A stretch of 64,000 nt of DNA from Chitinophaga sp. CF418 (GCF_900142925.1 NZ_FRCN01000002.1:310001-374000), one strand, 5' to 3'. Counted from the first letter of the stretch, positions 10,394 through 19,992 are shown. The notes: generated by a model not told the origin, from the letters alone. Translations and numbers: made by a program.

Positions 10394-11164
10394 TTAAACG
10401 ATTGTCACATTTATCCCCATTTCTTCCAGGGCCTTCACAATATGTGCAGAAACACCGCTGTCGGTAATGATCTCATCCACATCTTCCAGATCGCAGATCT
10501 TTCCGAAACCACGGCGGCCGAACTTGGAGGAATCCGCCAGTACAATGGTTTTCTGGGCGGCAGCCACCATTCGCTGATTCAATTGTGCTTCCAGGAGGTT
10601 GGTGGTGGTCAGGCCAAATTCGATATCAATACCTTCCAGTCCAAGGAATAACTTGGAACAGGAGAAGTCGGCCAGAATTCTTTCGGCGTAAGTGCCTGTT
10701 ACTGAGGAAGAACTGTTGCGGACAATACCTCCCAGTTGTAATACCTCGATCTCCGGATGGCGTAACAGCTCCTGCGCTACGTTCAGGGCCGGGGTGATCA
10801 CTGTAAGGTGTCCTTTGGGATGGATATTCCTGGACAAGGCCAGGGCAGTTGTTCCGGAAGAAATGATAATGGCATCGTTCGGGGCTATCATAGCTGATGC
10901 GGCGATGGCGATATTGTTCTTCTCCTCACGGCGCAGCTTCTCCTTCTCGTTGACAGGTTTGTCGTTAATGTACGGATTGTTGACGGTGGCGCCCCCGTGT
11001 GAGCGGAATAACAGGGACTTGTCTTCAAGCAGTTTGAGGTCTTTACGAATGGTAACACCGGAAACATCCAGTTCTTTGCAGAGGTCAACCACATTCACAT
11101 ATCCTTTTTCAGCTAAACGGTCAAGAATGTATTTGTGTCTTTCTGCAATATTGATCATTGACAT
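10394..11164 (-). CDS. DeoR/GlpR-family transcriptional repressor
   Basis: A 256-aa regulator with an N-terminal winged helix-turn-helix (about residues 6-57, including VNVVDLCKELDVSGVTIRKDL and FRSHGGA, split here by the recognition helix). The C-terminal sensor domain is sugar-phosphate-isomerase-like (IISSGTTALALSR, TVITPALNVAQ, VLADSSKFGRRGF). DeoR proteins usually bind a phosphorylated sugar or polyol that relieves repression. Its back-to-back position with glpD-glpK-glpF, with a palindrome between, suggests it senses glycerol 3-phosphate or a related metabolite and represses that operon, as GlpR does. Two possible starts (codons 1 and 3) lie close together; the first is used. Confidence 0.9.
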   Translation of the reverse strand: MSMINIAERHKYILDRLAEKGYVNVVDLCKELDVSGVTIRKDLKLLEDKSLLFRSHGGATVNNPYINDKPVNEKEKLRREEKNNIAIAASAMIAPNDAIIISSGTTALALSRNIHPKGHLTVITPALNVAQELLRHPEIEVLQLGGIVRNSSSSVTGTYAERILADFSCSKLFLGLEGIDIEFGLTTTNLLEAQLNQRMVAAAQKTIVLADSSKFGRRGFGKICDLEDVDEIITDSGVSAHIVKALEEMGINVTIV

Positions 11165-11484
11165 ACGCGCAAAAAATTAGCAGTTGTAGAAAAAAGCATT
11201 ACATGTTTTAAACAGATTTGGAACAAATACAGTTATGCCTTCTTCCAATTCGTTACAAAAGTACTTTCATGTTGTTGAATTTAACACATTGCATCAGAAA
11301 AAATATTTAGTAAAAAGTGAGGAATATCATGTATAAATGCGCGTTTATACATTAACTTCCTGAAAAGGAACGAACAAAACATTTATTTTCGATCTACAGG
11401 ACTGCCAGCGCCCGTTCTTTTTCTTTCCGATGTGAATGAAATAAACTGAAACTAATTAAAAGAAAATAAAGCATATTCCTCACA
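11165..11484. other. Divergent control region, DeoR gene / glp operon
   Basis: 320 A+T-rich bases between divergently transcribed genes. The only marked structure is the 24-bp dyad at 11329-11352. No ORF and no clear TAnnTTTG box was found in it. Confidence 0.65.
11329..11352. promoter_or_regulatory. Palindromic operator candidate between the DeoR gene and glpD
   Basis: A 24-bp dyad: arms ATGTATAAA (11329-11337) and TTTATACAT (11344-11352) around TGCGCG, with only one mismatched pair in the whole site. It sits 132 nt upstream of the glpD ATG and 164 nt upstream of the repressor start, in the divergent control region. It is the strongest dyad in this interval. Confidence 0.6.
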
Positions 11485-13053
11485 ATGAACAGGTTAACCT
11501 TTAAACAACAGCTAGGCAATACGGCAACAGTCGTTTGGGATATTATTGTGATCGGCGGTGGCGCTACCGGACTAGGCATTGCCATGGACGCCGCTCAGCG
11601 GGGCTTCCGTACCCTCCTGCTGGAACAGTCGGATTTTGCCAAGGGGACTTCCAGCCGGAGTACAAAACTGGTACACGGAGGGGTGCGCTACCTGGCCCAG
11701 GGTGACGTGGGACTGGTAAAAGAAGCCCTGCACGAAAGAGGATTGCTGCTGGCTAATGCGCCACACCTTGCGCATGACCAGGAGTTCATCATACCATACT
11801 ATAAATGGTGGCAGGGGCCTTTCTATGGCATAGGACTGAAATTATATGACCTGCTGTCCGGACGCCTTAGCCTCGGGCCCTCCCGCGTTATCGGCAGGCA
11901 GGCAGTGATCAAAGCTTTGCCGGCTATACGCAGCGAAGGGCTGAAAGGTGGTATTGTTTACCACGACGGACAGTTTGACGATTCCCGTCTGGCAGTAAAT
12001 ATCGCCGAGACAGCGACAGAACAAGGAGCGGTACTGCTGAACTATTTTAAGGTAACCAGTCTCCGGAAAGATGGAAACGGAAAGATAAACGGCGTAAGTG
12101 CTAAAGACCAGGAAACAGGAGAAACATATGACCTGCAGGCTAAAACGGTGATCAATGCTACAGGTGTATTTGCCGACGAGGTGCTGCAGATGGATGAACC
12201 GGGCGCCCGGCCCACTATCCGTCCCAGTCAGGGGGTACACCTGGTACTGGATGCTGGCTTCCTGAACAGCACCAGCGCATTGATGATCCCCAAAACGGCT
12301 GACGGCCGCGTGTTGTTTGCCCTGCCCTGGCATGGGAAGTTGCTGGTGGGTACGACAGATACGCCACTTAACGACCATAGCCTGGAGCCACAGGCACTCG
12401 AAACGGAGGTCAACTTCATATTGCAGACTGCCGGCAGCTACCTGCAAAAAGCGCCTACCCGCTCCGATGTATTGAGTGTATATGCGGGCCTGCGACCTTT
12501 GGCTGCGCCGCAGAAAGATACCGATAGTACCAAGGAAATATCCCGTAGTCATAAAGTGATTACCGCGGCTTCCGGGCTTATTACCATTACTGGCGGTAAG
12601 TGGACGACGTTCCGCAAGATGGCGGAAGATACCGTGGACACGGCAATTGCAACAGGAGGACTGGCCATCGTTCCTTGTGCAACACAATCCCTGCATATCC
12701 ATGGATATACGACGGCGCCCTCCGCTCCTGCCCCGCTGGATGTGTATGGCAGTGATGTGGAGCCGATCAGTGCCTTGATAAAAGCCAATCCTGTACTGGC
12801 GGGGCAACTGCATCCCCGCTTGCCTTATATCAAGGCGCAGGTTGTTTGGGCCGTACAGCAGGAAATGGCCCGCACCGTGGATGATGTCTTGTCAAGAAGG
12901 TTGCGCGCCCTGTTACTGGATGCCCGGGCGGCCGTGGAGATGGCGCCTGCCGTTGCTGCTATGCTGGCGGCGGAGCTGGGGAAAGACAAGGCCTGGGAGG
13001 AAGAACAGGTGAAAGCCTTTACTGCAATAGCAGCCCATTACCTGCTGCATTAA
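11485..13053 (+). CDS. glpD: Glycerol-3-phosphate dehydrogenase (FAD, quinone-linked)
   Basis: A 522-aa flavoprotein that oxidises glycerol 3-phosphate to dihydroxyacetone phosphate and passes electrons to the quinone pool at the membrane. The dinucleotide-binding site VIGGGATGLG is at about 22-31, followed by the family signature (SSRSTKLVHGGVRYL) and, later, VGTTDTPL and ITGGKWTTFR. The C-terminal helical cap is present (residues 390-522). Length is normal. It leads the glpD-glpK-glpF operon. Menaquinone is the likely acceptor, since mqnC is also in the window. Confidence 0.96.
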   Translation: MNRLTFKQQLGNTATVVWDIIVIGGGATGLGIAMDAAQRGFRTLLLEQSDFAKGTSSRSTKLVHGGVRYLAQGDVGLVKEALHERGLLLANAPHLAHDQEFIIPYYKWWQGPFYGIGLKLYDLLSGRLSLGPSRVIGRQAVIKALPAIRSEGLKGGIVYHDGQFDDSRLAVNIAETATEQGAVLLNYFKVTSLRKDGNGKINGVSAKDQETGETYDLQAKTVINATGVFADEVLQMDEPGARPTIRPSQGVHLVLDAGFLNSTSALMIPKTADGRVLFALPWHGKLLVGTTDTPLNDHSLEPQALETEVNFILQTAGSYLQKAPTRSDVLSVYAGLRPLAAPQKDTDSTKEISRSHKVITAASGLITITGGKWTTFRKMAEDTVDTAIATGGLAIVPCATQSLHIHGYTTAPSAPAPLDVYGSDVEPISALIKANPVLAGQLHPRLPYIKAQVVWAVQQEMARTVDDVLSRRLRALLLDARAAVEMAPAVAAMLAAELGKDKAWEEEQVKAFTAIAAHYLLH

Positions 13054-13112
13054 GAAACCATCAACAAAATAAACCATAGTTCCACATCCGTTAAATTTCA
13101 CGTGTACGCTAT

Positions 13113-14651
13113 ATGAAGGAAAAGGAAATAACCCGGTACGTCCTGGCATTGGATCAGGGTACCACCAGCTCAAGGGCGATCATATTTGATAAAGCCGGTG
13201 CGATAGTATCTGTAGCCCAGAAAGAATTCAGACAGATCTTCCCTTCCCCCGGATGGGTGGAACATGATGCCAGCGAGATCTGGTCCAGCCAGCTGGGCGT
13301 TGCTGCAGAAGCAGTGGCTAAAGCAGGACTAAGAGGAACAGATATTGCGGCGATCGGGATCACTAATCAGCGGGAGACGACCATTGTGTGGGACCGCCAT
13401 ACAGGGAAGCCGGTTCACAACGCCATTGTATGGCAGGACAGGCGCACTGCAGCTTACTGTGATGAACTGAAAGCGGCAGGGCATGGACAGATGATCAGGG
13501 AAAAGACCGGCCTTGTAATTGACGCTTATTTCTCTGCCACGAAAGTGAAATGGATACTGGACAATGTTGAAGGCGCCAGGGAAAAGGCCGCTAAAGGATT
13601 ACTGGCCTTTGGGACGGTGGATGCCTGGCTGGTATGGAACCTTACAGAAGGAAAAACACACGCGACAGATATTACCAATGCATCGCGGACGATGTTATTT
13701 AATATACATACCCAAAGCTGGGACGAAGAATTGTTGTCCCTATTTGATATTCCGGCTACTATGCTGCCGGAAGTAAAGCAATCCAGTGAACTGATCGCAG
13801 AAACAGCGCCGTCTATTTTCTCTGTGACCATTCCTATCGCCGGTATTGCGGGTGACCAGCATGCGGCCCTGTTCGGACAGATGTGCACATCGCCCGGGAT
13901 GGTGAAGAATACCTATGGTACGGGATGTTTTATGCTGATGAATATTGGTGAACAGCCCATCATTTCGCAGAACAACCTGGTGACCACTATTGCATGGAAA
14001 ATAAATGGCAAGGTGGAATACGCCCTGGAGGGCAGCATTTTTATTGCCGGAGCAGTGGTACAATGGCTGCGGGATGGATTGGGAATTATCCGCTCCTCCT
14101 CCGAGGTGGAAGGCCTGGCCGCAAAGGTGGCCCACAATGATGGCGTATACCTGGTGCCGGCATTTGCTGGTCTGGGAGCTCCTCACTGGGACCAGCATGC
14201 GAGAGGCACTCTTGTTGGGATGACCAGGGGCACAACGTCGGCGCATATTGCAAGAGCTGCACTGGAAAGTATTGCCTATCAAACCATGGAAGTGTTGCGT
14301 GCAATGGAGGCCGATGCAGGTATCAGTATAAAAGAACTGAGGGTGGACGGCGGCGCTACCAATAATAACCTGCTGATGCAGTTCCAGGCCGACATACTGG
14401 ATACGCAGGTGATACGTCCCAGGATCACGGAAACAACGGCTATGGGAGCGGCTTATCTTGCAGGACTGGCAACAGGTTTCTGGAAAGACCAGGAAGAAAT
14501 TGCCCGTCAGTGGCAGGTAGATCACTCTTTCACCCCCGCCGGTAAGGAAGAAGATGTGCATAAATGGATCAAAGGCTGGAGCCATGCAATAAAGGCGGCA
14601 AAGGCCTGGGCAAAACTCTCGGCACAGGAAGATGCTGTAGTAAGCCAATGA
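13113..14651 (+). CDS. glpK: Glycerol kinase
   Basis: A 512-aa FGGY-family kinase that phosphorylates glycerol with ATP to glycerol 3-phosphate. The N-terminal phosphate loop [12 protein letters not shown] is at 11-22. The glycerol-binding segment [12 protein letters not shown], the catalytic region [13 protein letters not shown] and the C-terminal ATP site ([14 protein letters not shown]) are all intact. It starts 59 nt after glpD and precedes glpF, so it traps glycerol brought in by GlpF and feeds GlpD. Confidence 0.97.
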   Translation: MKEKEITRYVLALDQGTTSSRAIIFDKAGAIVSVAQKEFRQIFPSPGWVEHDASEIWSSQLGVAAEAVAKAGLRGTDIAAIGITNQRETTIVWDRHTGKPVHNAIVWQDRRTAAYCDELKAAGHGQMIREKTGLVIDAYFSATKVKWILDNVEGAREKAAKGLLAFGTVDAWLVWNLTEGKTHATDITNASRTMLFNIHTQSWDEELLSLFDIPATMLPEVKQSSELIAETAPSIFSVTIPIAGIAGDQHAALFGQMCTSPGMVKNTYGTGCFMLMNIGEQPIISQNNLVTTIAWKINGKVEYALEGSIFIAGAVVQWLRDGLGIIRSSSEVEGLAAKVAHNDGVYLVPAFAGLGAPHWDQHARGTLVGMTRGTTSAHIARAALESIAYQTMEVLRAMEADAGISIKELRVDGGATNNNLLMQFQADILDTQVIRPRITETTAMGAAYLAGLATGFWKDQEEIARQWQVDHSFTPAGKEEDVHKWIKGWSHAIKAAKAWAKLSAQEDAVVSQ

Positions 14652-14724
14652 TATAACCCGCGGATGATCTGAAATATCATTCCCGCACCACGACTAATGA
14701 CTAACTGATAAAAATAATTCTTCA

Positions 14725-15465
14725 ATGCACCCTTTATTAGCAGAGTTCCTGGGAACCATGTTACTGATACTGCTGGGCAATGGCGTAGTGGCAAATGTTA
14801 TTCTCAATAAGACAAAGGGCAATGGCGGCGGCTGGATCGTGATCACGACCGGCTGGGCGCTGGCCGTATTTGTAGGTGTGGTGGTGGCCGGCCCTTATAG
14901 CGGTGCACATCTGAATCCTGCAGTGACACTGGCGCTGGCTATAGCCGGAAAGTTCGCCTGGTCGTCTGTTCCCCTGTTTATCCTGGCCCAGTTACTGGGA
15001 GCCATGGCTGGCGCATTCCTTGTATGGGTTTATTATAAAGATCATCTGGATGCCACAGCAGACCCGGGTCTGATACAGGCCTGTTACTGTACGGCACCGG
15101 CTATCAGGAATAACGGCCGCAATTTCGTTAGTGAAGTGATTGGCACCTTCGTATTGTTGTTCACCATCTTTTATTTTACCGGGGCTGAATTAGGGGCAGA
15201 GAAAACGCCGGTGGGAATGGGCTCCCTGGGAGCCTTGCCGGTGGCCCTGCTGGTACTGGCGATAGGACTTTCTCTGGGAGGTACGACCGGTTATGCTATT
15301 AATCCCGCAAGGGATTTCGGTCCGCGCCTCATGCATGCTATCCTGCCTGTAAAAGGAAAGGCTGGCAGTGGATGGGACTATGCCTGGATTCCGGTGGCTG
15401 GCCCATTTATTGGAGCGGCTATTGCCGCAGTACTATACTTATGCCTGCAACCGGCCATAAAGTAA
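14725..15465 (+). CDS. glpF: Glycerol uptake facilitator (aquaglyceroporin)
   Basis: A 246-aa major-intrinsic-protein channel with six membrane spans and two half-helices. The two NPA boxes are at 64-66 (AHLNPAVTLA) and 193-195 (YAINPARDFGPR). The Asp right after the second NPAR is characteristic of glycerol-conducting channels as opposed to strict water channels. It is the third gene of the glp operon, 73 nt after glpK. Together the three proteins admit glycerol, phosphorylate it and oxidise it. Confidence 0.96.
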   Translation: MHPLLAEFLGTMLLILLGNGVVANVILNKTKGNGGGWIVITTGWALAVFVGVVVAGPYSGAHLNPAVTLALAIAGKFAWSSVPLFILAQLLGAMAGAFLVWVYYKDHLDATADPGLIQACYCTAPAIRNNGRNFVSEVIGTFVLLFTIFYFTGAELGAEKTPVGMGSLGALPVALLVLAIGLSLGGTTGYAINPARDFGPRLMHAILPVKGKAGSGWDYAWIPVAGPFIGAAIAAVLYLCLQPAIK

Positions 15466-15839
15466 TGATCGTTACCCCGGACTGGATAGGAAAAGAAATA
15501 ACAGGATGGATCCGTGTTGTGCCATAGACACTACGGGAGCAGGCAGTAATGAAAAAAACGAAAACAATGGCGGCGTGAATTAACCTCCCTACATGAGAGA
15601 ACAAGCAGAGAACAAGCAGAGAAGACGTAGAGAAGACGCTGAGGCGAAGCAGGGAAAACACAATAGGGCTCCGTTAGTCCCTTGTTTGTATCCGGGGGCC
15701 AACCCGGGATGTTTATCCCGTTATATTCCCGCTGGTAATATTTGTACAATTCAAATTTTGAAAGGATAGATAATTTGACAACCTTAAATAGCCGAAAGCG
15801 TTAATAGTCAGGTCTTATTTGCTGTTGAAATTATCCATC
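15466..15839. other. Gene-free interval between glpF and pafA
   Basis: About 370 bases. It contains the 11-nt tandem repeat at 15596-15650 and a GC-rich CCGGG-type repeat near 15690-15720 that resembles the one at 10225-10305. The small antisense frame through 15531-15749 has no family likeness and overlaps the repeats, so I read the interval as noncoding, with the pafA promoter at its right side. Confidence 0.6.
15596..15650. repeat. 11-nt tandem repeat, five units
   Basis: Units AGAGAACAAGC (twice), AGAGAAGACGT, AGAGAAGACGC and a more diverged TGAGGCGAAGC follow each other without gaps from 15596 to 15650. The period is about one turn of the DNA helix. Confidence 0.8.
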
Positions 15840-17477
15840 ATGAGAAAAATATGTCAATCACTGTCTGCACTGGTGCTCACCGGCGCCATGTTGCAGACAG
15901 TTGCTGTTTCTGCCCAGAAGCCGGTGGACCGTCCAAAATTAGTTGTAGGTATTGTTGTTGACCAGATGCGCTGGGACTACCTGTACCGGTATTATGACCG
16001 CTATGAAACCGGCGGATTCAGGAGAATGTTATCGGAAGGGTTTTCCTGTGAGAACACGTTCATCACTCATTTACCATCCTTTACAGCGGTGGGTCACAGT
16101 ACTATTTATACGGGTTCTGTGCCTGCCATTCACGGTATTACCGGCAATGACTGGACTGACCAGGTGACCGGCCGCCATTGGTATTGCACAGAAGATACTA
16201 CTGTACAACCGGTGGGTACCACCTCTGATGCCGGTAGAATGTCACCCCGTAACCTGCTGGCATCTACGATCACTGACGAGCTGAAAATAGCGACTAACTT
16301 CCGTTCCAGGGTCGTAGGGGTGTCCCTGAAAGACAGGGCTTCCATACTGCCCGCCGGGCATACCGCCAATGGCGCTTTCTGGCTGGATGACAGCAATGCC
16401 AGTTTTATAACCAGCTCTTTTTATATGCAGGACCTGCCGGAATGGGTGAAAGCATTTAATGCCCGCCAGCTGCCGGTGCAAATGATGTCAAAGCCCTGGG
16501 AGACGCTGTATCCCATCAACACCTATATCCGGAGTACCGCAGATGATATGAAATGGGAAGGCACTTTCAGCGGAGAAACGACAGCGACGTTCCCGCATAA
16601 TATGCCGGACATTTACCAAAAGGATAAAGGAAGTCTTCGCTCCACTCCTTCCGGGAATACGCTCACCCTGGAGTTTGCCAAAGCGGCCATTGAAGGATAT
16701 AACCTGGGGAGCAATACCGTGACGGATTTTCTTACTATCAACTGTGCTTCAACAGATTATGTGGGACATAAATATGGGCCGAATTCCATAGAAGTCGAAG
16801 ATACCTACCTGCGTTTGGACAAAGACCTGTCGGCTTTTTTCCGGTATCTGGACCAGCGTTTAGGCAAAGGCAATTACCTGGTATTCCTGTCTGCAGACCA
16901 TGGCGCGGCTAATTCTGTTGCATTTATGAAAGAGCATGAGATTCCGGCCGGATTGCCCGACAGCAGGATGTTAACCGGATTGAATGCGTTACTAAAAGAG
17001 CGTTTTGGCGCAGACCGCCTGGCCTTGACCACAGAGAATTATCATATCGGGTTTGACCTGAAAGCAATCTCCGCGCAAAAACTGGACTACGATGCAATAA
17101 AGAAAGCGACTGTTCAATACCTGCAGAAGCTGCCCGGTGTGCAATTTGCGGCGGATGTGGAGAACCTGGGCAACAGTCCCATACCGGAACCGATCAAGAC
17201 CATGATCGCCAACGGATATAATCCCAAGCGTTGCGGATCAGTGGTGATCATTCCTGAGCCGGGCTGGTATTCCGGATCTGACAAAGGCACGACCCATGGT
17301 AACTGGAATCCGTATGATACCCACCTGCCGCTGGTATTCATGGGCTGGCATGTAAAACATGGGACGAGTAATGATGTGGTGAGTATGGCGGATATTGCAC
17401 CGACCATTGCGGCTATGCTGCGTATCCAAATGCCAAATGGAGCCGTGGGCAAGCCGGTAGAGGCAGTATATAAATAA
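15840..17477 (+). CDS. pafA: PafA-like secreted alkaline phosphatase
   Basis: A 545-aa phosphomonoesterase of the alkaline phosphatase superfamily, expected in the periplasm. The ATG at 15840 is preferred over 15819 because it opens the signal peptide directly (MRKICQSLSALVL...). Residues matching the known PafA active site are visible: metal ligand Asp41 (VVDQMR), nucleophile Thr82 (FTAVGHS), Asn103 (TGNDW), the Lys/Arg pair near 164-166 (LKDRAS), Asp and His in STDYVGH, the ASP-His pair in SADHG, and His in GTTHG. PafA enzymes release phosphate from many organic phosphomonoesters without repression by phosphate. The gene follows the glp operon but has its own interval and probably its own promoter. 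Confidence 0.88.
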   Translation: MRKICQSLSALVLTGAMLQTVAVSAQKPVDRPKLVVGIVVDQMRWDYLYRYYDRYETGGFRRMLSEGFSCENTFITHLPSFTAVGHSTIYTGSVPAIHGITGNDWTDQVTGRHWYCTEDTTVQPVGTTSDAGRMSPRNLLASTITDELKIATNFRSRVVGVSLKDRASILPAGHTANGAFWLDDSNASFITSSFYMQDLPEWVKAFNARQLPVQMMSKPWETLYPINTYIRSTADDMKWEGTFSGETTATFPHNMPDIYQKDKGSLRSTPSGNTLTLEFAKAAIEGYNLGSNTVTDFLTINCASTDYVGHKYGPNSIEVEDTYLRLDKDLSAFFRYLDQRLGKGNYLVFLSADHGAANSVAFMKEHEIPAGLPDSRMLTGLNALLKERFGADRLALTTENYHIGFDLKAISAQKLDYDAIKKATVQYLQKLPGVQFAADVENLGNSPIPEPIKTMIANGYNPKRCGSVVIIPEPGWYSGSDKGTTHGNWNPYDTHLPLVFMGWHVKHGTSNDVVSMADIAPTIAAMLRIQMPNGAVGKPVEAVYK

Positions 17478-17495
17478 TTGATCGTCAGTAGTAAT

Positions 17496-17536
17496 AAAAA
17501 AGCGGGGAGCATGTTTAACATGCTCCCCGCTTTTTT
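17496..17536. terminator. Bidirectional terminator between pafA and the GHL10 gene
   Basis: A perfect dyad centred at 17516. The G+C core GCGGGGAGCATG/CATGCTCCCCGC is flanked by six A on the left and six T on the right, so it can end transcripts from both converging genes. Confidence 0.9.
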
Positions 17537-17548
17537 ATGCATAATATG

Positions 17549-19108
17549 TTATTGATATCTGCCGGCCGGTTCAGGATCAAACACAAATAATGTTCTCCTC
17601 CCCGACTTCTTCATGTATAAAGGATCGCTTGCCCAGCTTTCGGTTTGCAGGCGGTTTAATGCAGTAACTACGTAGGTGTAAAGCGTTCCTTTTACATAGG
17701 AATAATCTATGAACTGTGGATCAGGCATCTGTTGTATGATAGCCAGGATCTTGGTAGGATCGTTCAGATTGATGGATTCGTTGGCATTGAAACGGTATAG
17801 TACATACTGTTGCGTACGACCGGAGGTATCATCGTCAGCCCAATAGAGGTGCAGGCCATCTGCTCTTTCAAAGGCATCAATAAAATAAGGAGGTAACGGC
17901 GCTGGCAGTTTTATCCACGGCATAGCAGGACGCAGGGCCGGATAACGGTAAAAATAGTTACGCAGGGTATCTTCAAATCCTAAAGGATTACCATTGAATG
18001 ATTTAGCGCTGTAAAAGGCGCTACCCTGAATCGTATTAAGTGTACGGACTTCCGTGATCTGTATCGGCAACTCTGCCGGAACGCTCCAGGCGGCATTGCT
18101 GCGGATGCGGTATACCCCGTGGCCGATATACACATTACGACCATAGCCATGCTGCGCCCACCAGTTAAGCAGCAGTTCGTAGTTGGCTGCCCGGTGTCCC
18201 CGCTCCCAGTACAACTGAGGCGCTACATAGTCTATCCAGCCATTTTTCAGCCATTTACGTACATCCGCATACAGGTCGTCGTAGTTAGAGAGTCCTGTTG
18301 TATAGGAACCGTCCAGGTCTTTATTTTTATTCCGCCAGATTCCGAAGGGGCTGATCCCAAACTTTACCCAGGGCTTTTCTTCCTTGATCGTTTTGCTGAC
18401 CATCTGGATAATAGTATCCACGTTCCAACGGCGCCAGTCGTCTTTCAGCATATTATGGCCATACTGGCGGTAGGAGTTGTAGTCAGGGAAATCCCTGCCG
18501 GCAACCGGGTAAGGATAGAAATAATCATCAAAATGCACGGCATCTATATCGTAGCGGCGTACAACGTCCCGGATGATCTGGGTGACGTATTCACGTACTT
18601 CCGGAATACCAGGATCGAAATATTTTTTACCATCAAAATTGACGAACCACTGAGGACGCATGCGGGTGATGTGATTGGCTGCCACACCATTCTTGCCGGT
18701 GCTGATTGCAGCGCGGTAAGGATTGAACCACGCATGAAACTCCATACCTCGTTTATGGGTCTCTTCCAGCATAAAGCGAAGCGGATCATAATAGGGATTT
18801 GGAGCCAGCCCCTGTACGCCGCTCAGGTATTCAGACCAGGGCTCGAACGGAGAATCGTAGAGGGCATCAGCAACCGGACGGACCTGAACAATAACGGCGT
18901 TCATGCCGTTACGCTGTTGCTTATCGAGTAGGTTGATAAATTCCTGTTTCTGTATCTCAACCGGCAATCCTTTCCTGGAAGGCCAGTCAATATTTTCCAC
19001 CGTGGCAATCCATACTGCACGAAATTCCCGTTTAGGTGGCAGTTGTGCTTTTACCTGATTTAAGATGCCGGTAAGCATCAGCGCAACTCCCAATAAATAC
19101 TTGACCAT
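17549..19108 (-). CDS. Secreted GHL10/DUF187 glycoside hydrolase-like protein
   Basis: A 519-aa secreted protein with a signal peptide (MVKYLLGVALMLTGILNQVKAQ). The family-10-like hydrolase domain (GHL10, DUF187) covers about residues 28-330, with the hallmarks REFRAVWIATVENIDWPS, FHAWFNPYRA, the likely catalytic-site strand DAVHFDDYFYPYP, and VKFGISPFGIWRN. The C-terminal part (about 420-510) looks like a fibronectin-type domain (LYRFNANESINL ... LYTYVVTALN). Members with this architecture act on peptidoglycan-like or other glycans, and the substrate here is unknown. It converges on pafA. Confidence 0.85.
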   Translation of the reverse strand: MVKYLLGVALMLTGILNQVKAQLPPKREFRAVWIATVENIDWPSRKGLPVEIQKQEFINLLDKQQRNGMNAVIVQVRPVADALYDSPFEPWSEYLSGVQGLAPNPYYDPLRFMLEETHKRGMEFHAWFNPYRAAISTGKNGVAANHITRMRPQWFVNFDGKKYFDPGIPEVREYVTQIIRDVVRRYDIDAVHFDDYFYPYPVAGRDFPDYNSYRQYGHNMLKDDWRRWNVDTIIQMVSKTIKEEKPWVKFGISPFGIWRNKNKDLDGSYTTGLSNYDDLYADVRKWLKNGWIDYVAPQLYWERGHRAANYELLLNWWAQHGYGRNVYIGHGVYRIRSNAAWSVPAELPIQITEVRTLNTIQGSAFYSAKSFNGNPLGFEDTLRNYFYRYPALRPAMPWIKLPAPLPPYFIDAFERADGLHLYWADDDTSGRTQQYVLYRFNANESINLNDPTKILAIIQQMPDPQFIDYSYVKGTLYTYVVTALNRLQTESWASDPLYMKKSGRRTLFVFDPEPAGRYQ

Positions 19109-19337
19109 CTGGTATGTAGGTTAAGACCTGAAAAATTGCGAAAATAACAAAACCATTCATTTAAGCAATCCAGAGTAACAGACTGCCGTCCATGAAGTTG
19201 ATAATGCAGCACAAACGGTGCCGGATTGGGGATAAACTGAATAAAAAACACATGTAAATTAAAAATCCTCTATATCCCTATTGTAAAATTCGATATGGAA
19301 AGCAGCTGATTCCACTGGGTATGTGGACGAAAGTTGC

Positions 19338-19345
19338 TACCTTTG
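19338..19345 (+). promoter_or_regulatory. -7 box of the NifU-like gene
   Basis: TACCTTTG is an exact match to the Bacteroidota consensus TAnnTTTG, 24 nt before the ATG at 19370. Confidence 0.5.
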
Positions 19346-19369
19346 TCACATCAAAAAGTTTAGAGTACC

Positions 19370-19966
19370 ATGATTAAAACAGGCAATCCCATTATCAGCA
19401 TATATACGGAAATGACGCCAAACCCGGAAACAATGAAGTTTGTGGCTAACAAGCTGTTGTATCCAGGTAAGCACATCGATTTCCCGGATGAGGCCAGCGC
19501 TAAGCCGTCTCCTCTGGCAGTCGAGCTGTTCAGCTTCCCGTTCATAAGGGGTGTTTTTGTTATGGCTAATTTTATTACGCTGACAAAGACCCCAGACACT
19601 GACTGGAACGATATTATACCTACTATAAAAGCCTTCCTGAAGGAATATCTGGAAGATAACCGTCCTGTTATTAACGAAGAGGAAATAGTGGTGACAAAAG
19701 CTGCCGCCAGCAATGAAGTAAGTGCAGACGATACTGATGTGGTAAAACGTATCAAGGAATTACTTGAAAACTACGTGAAACCTGCAGTAGAGATGGATGG
19801 CGGTGCAATTCAATTCAAAGATTACGACGACGGTACTGTGACGTTGATGCTGCAGGGTTCCTGTTCAGGTTGTCCCTCTTCCATGATCACGCTGAAAGCC
19901 GGTATTGAAGGCATGATGAAGCGTATGATCCCTGAAGTGAAGGAAGTGGTGGCAGAAACAGAATAA
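19370..19966 (+). CDS. NifU/Nfu-type iron-sulfur cluster scaffold or carrier
   Basis: A 198-aa protein that receives and delivers iron-sulfur clusters. The N-terminal Nfu domain is at about 8-95 (TPNPETMKFVAN, FSFPFIRGVF). The C-terminal NifU domain is at about 122-195, with the cluster-binding cysteines at 165 and 168 (GSCSGCPSS) and the PAVEMDGGAI lead-in. Length matches the two-domain Nfu family. It is a single gene flanked by its own promoter and terminator. Many clients exist nearby (gltB/D, MqnC, CcoG, HemN). Confidence 0.93.
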   Translation: MIKTGNPIISIYTEMTPNPETMKFVANKLLYPGKHIDFPDEASAKPSPLAVELFSFPFIRGVFVMANFITLTKTPDTDWNDIIPTIKAFLKEYLEDNRPVINEEEIVVTKAAASNEVSADDTDVVKRIKELLENYVKPAVEMDGGAIQFKDYDDGTVTLMLQGSCSGCPSSMITLKAGIEGMMKRMIPEVKEVVAETE

Positions 19967-19992
19967 GCCATAGTTGAGAGAATGATAGTGTT

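Noticed and set aside
11842..12813. A 323-codon open frame antisense to glpD
   Set aside because: It has no start context, family likeness or codon pattern of its own, and glpD on the other strand is unambiguous. Long antisense frames are common in G+C-balanced genes.
13740..14648. A 302-codon open frame antisense to glpK
   Set aside because: Same reasoning as for glpD; glpK is complete with all motifs.
15531..15749. A small minus-strand frame over the 11-nt repeats and GC-rich element
   Set aside because: It lacks family likeness and overlaps repeat DNA; read as noncoding.
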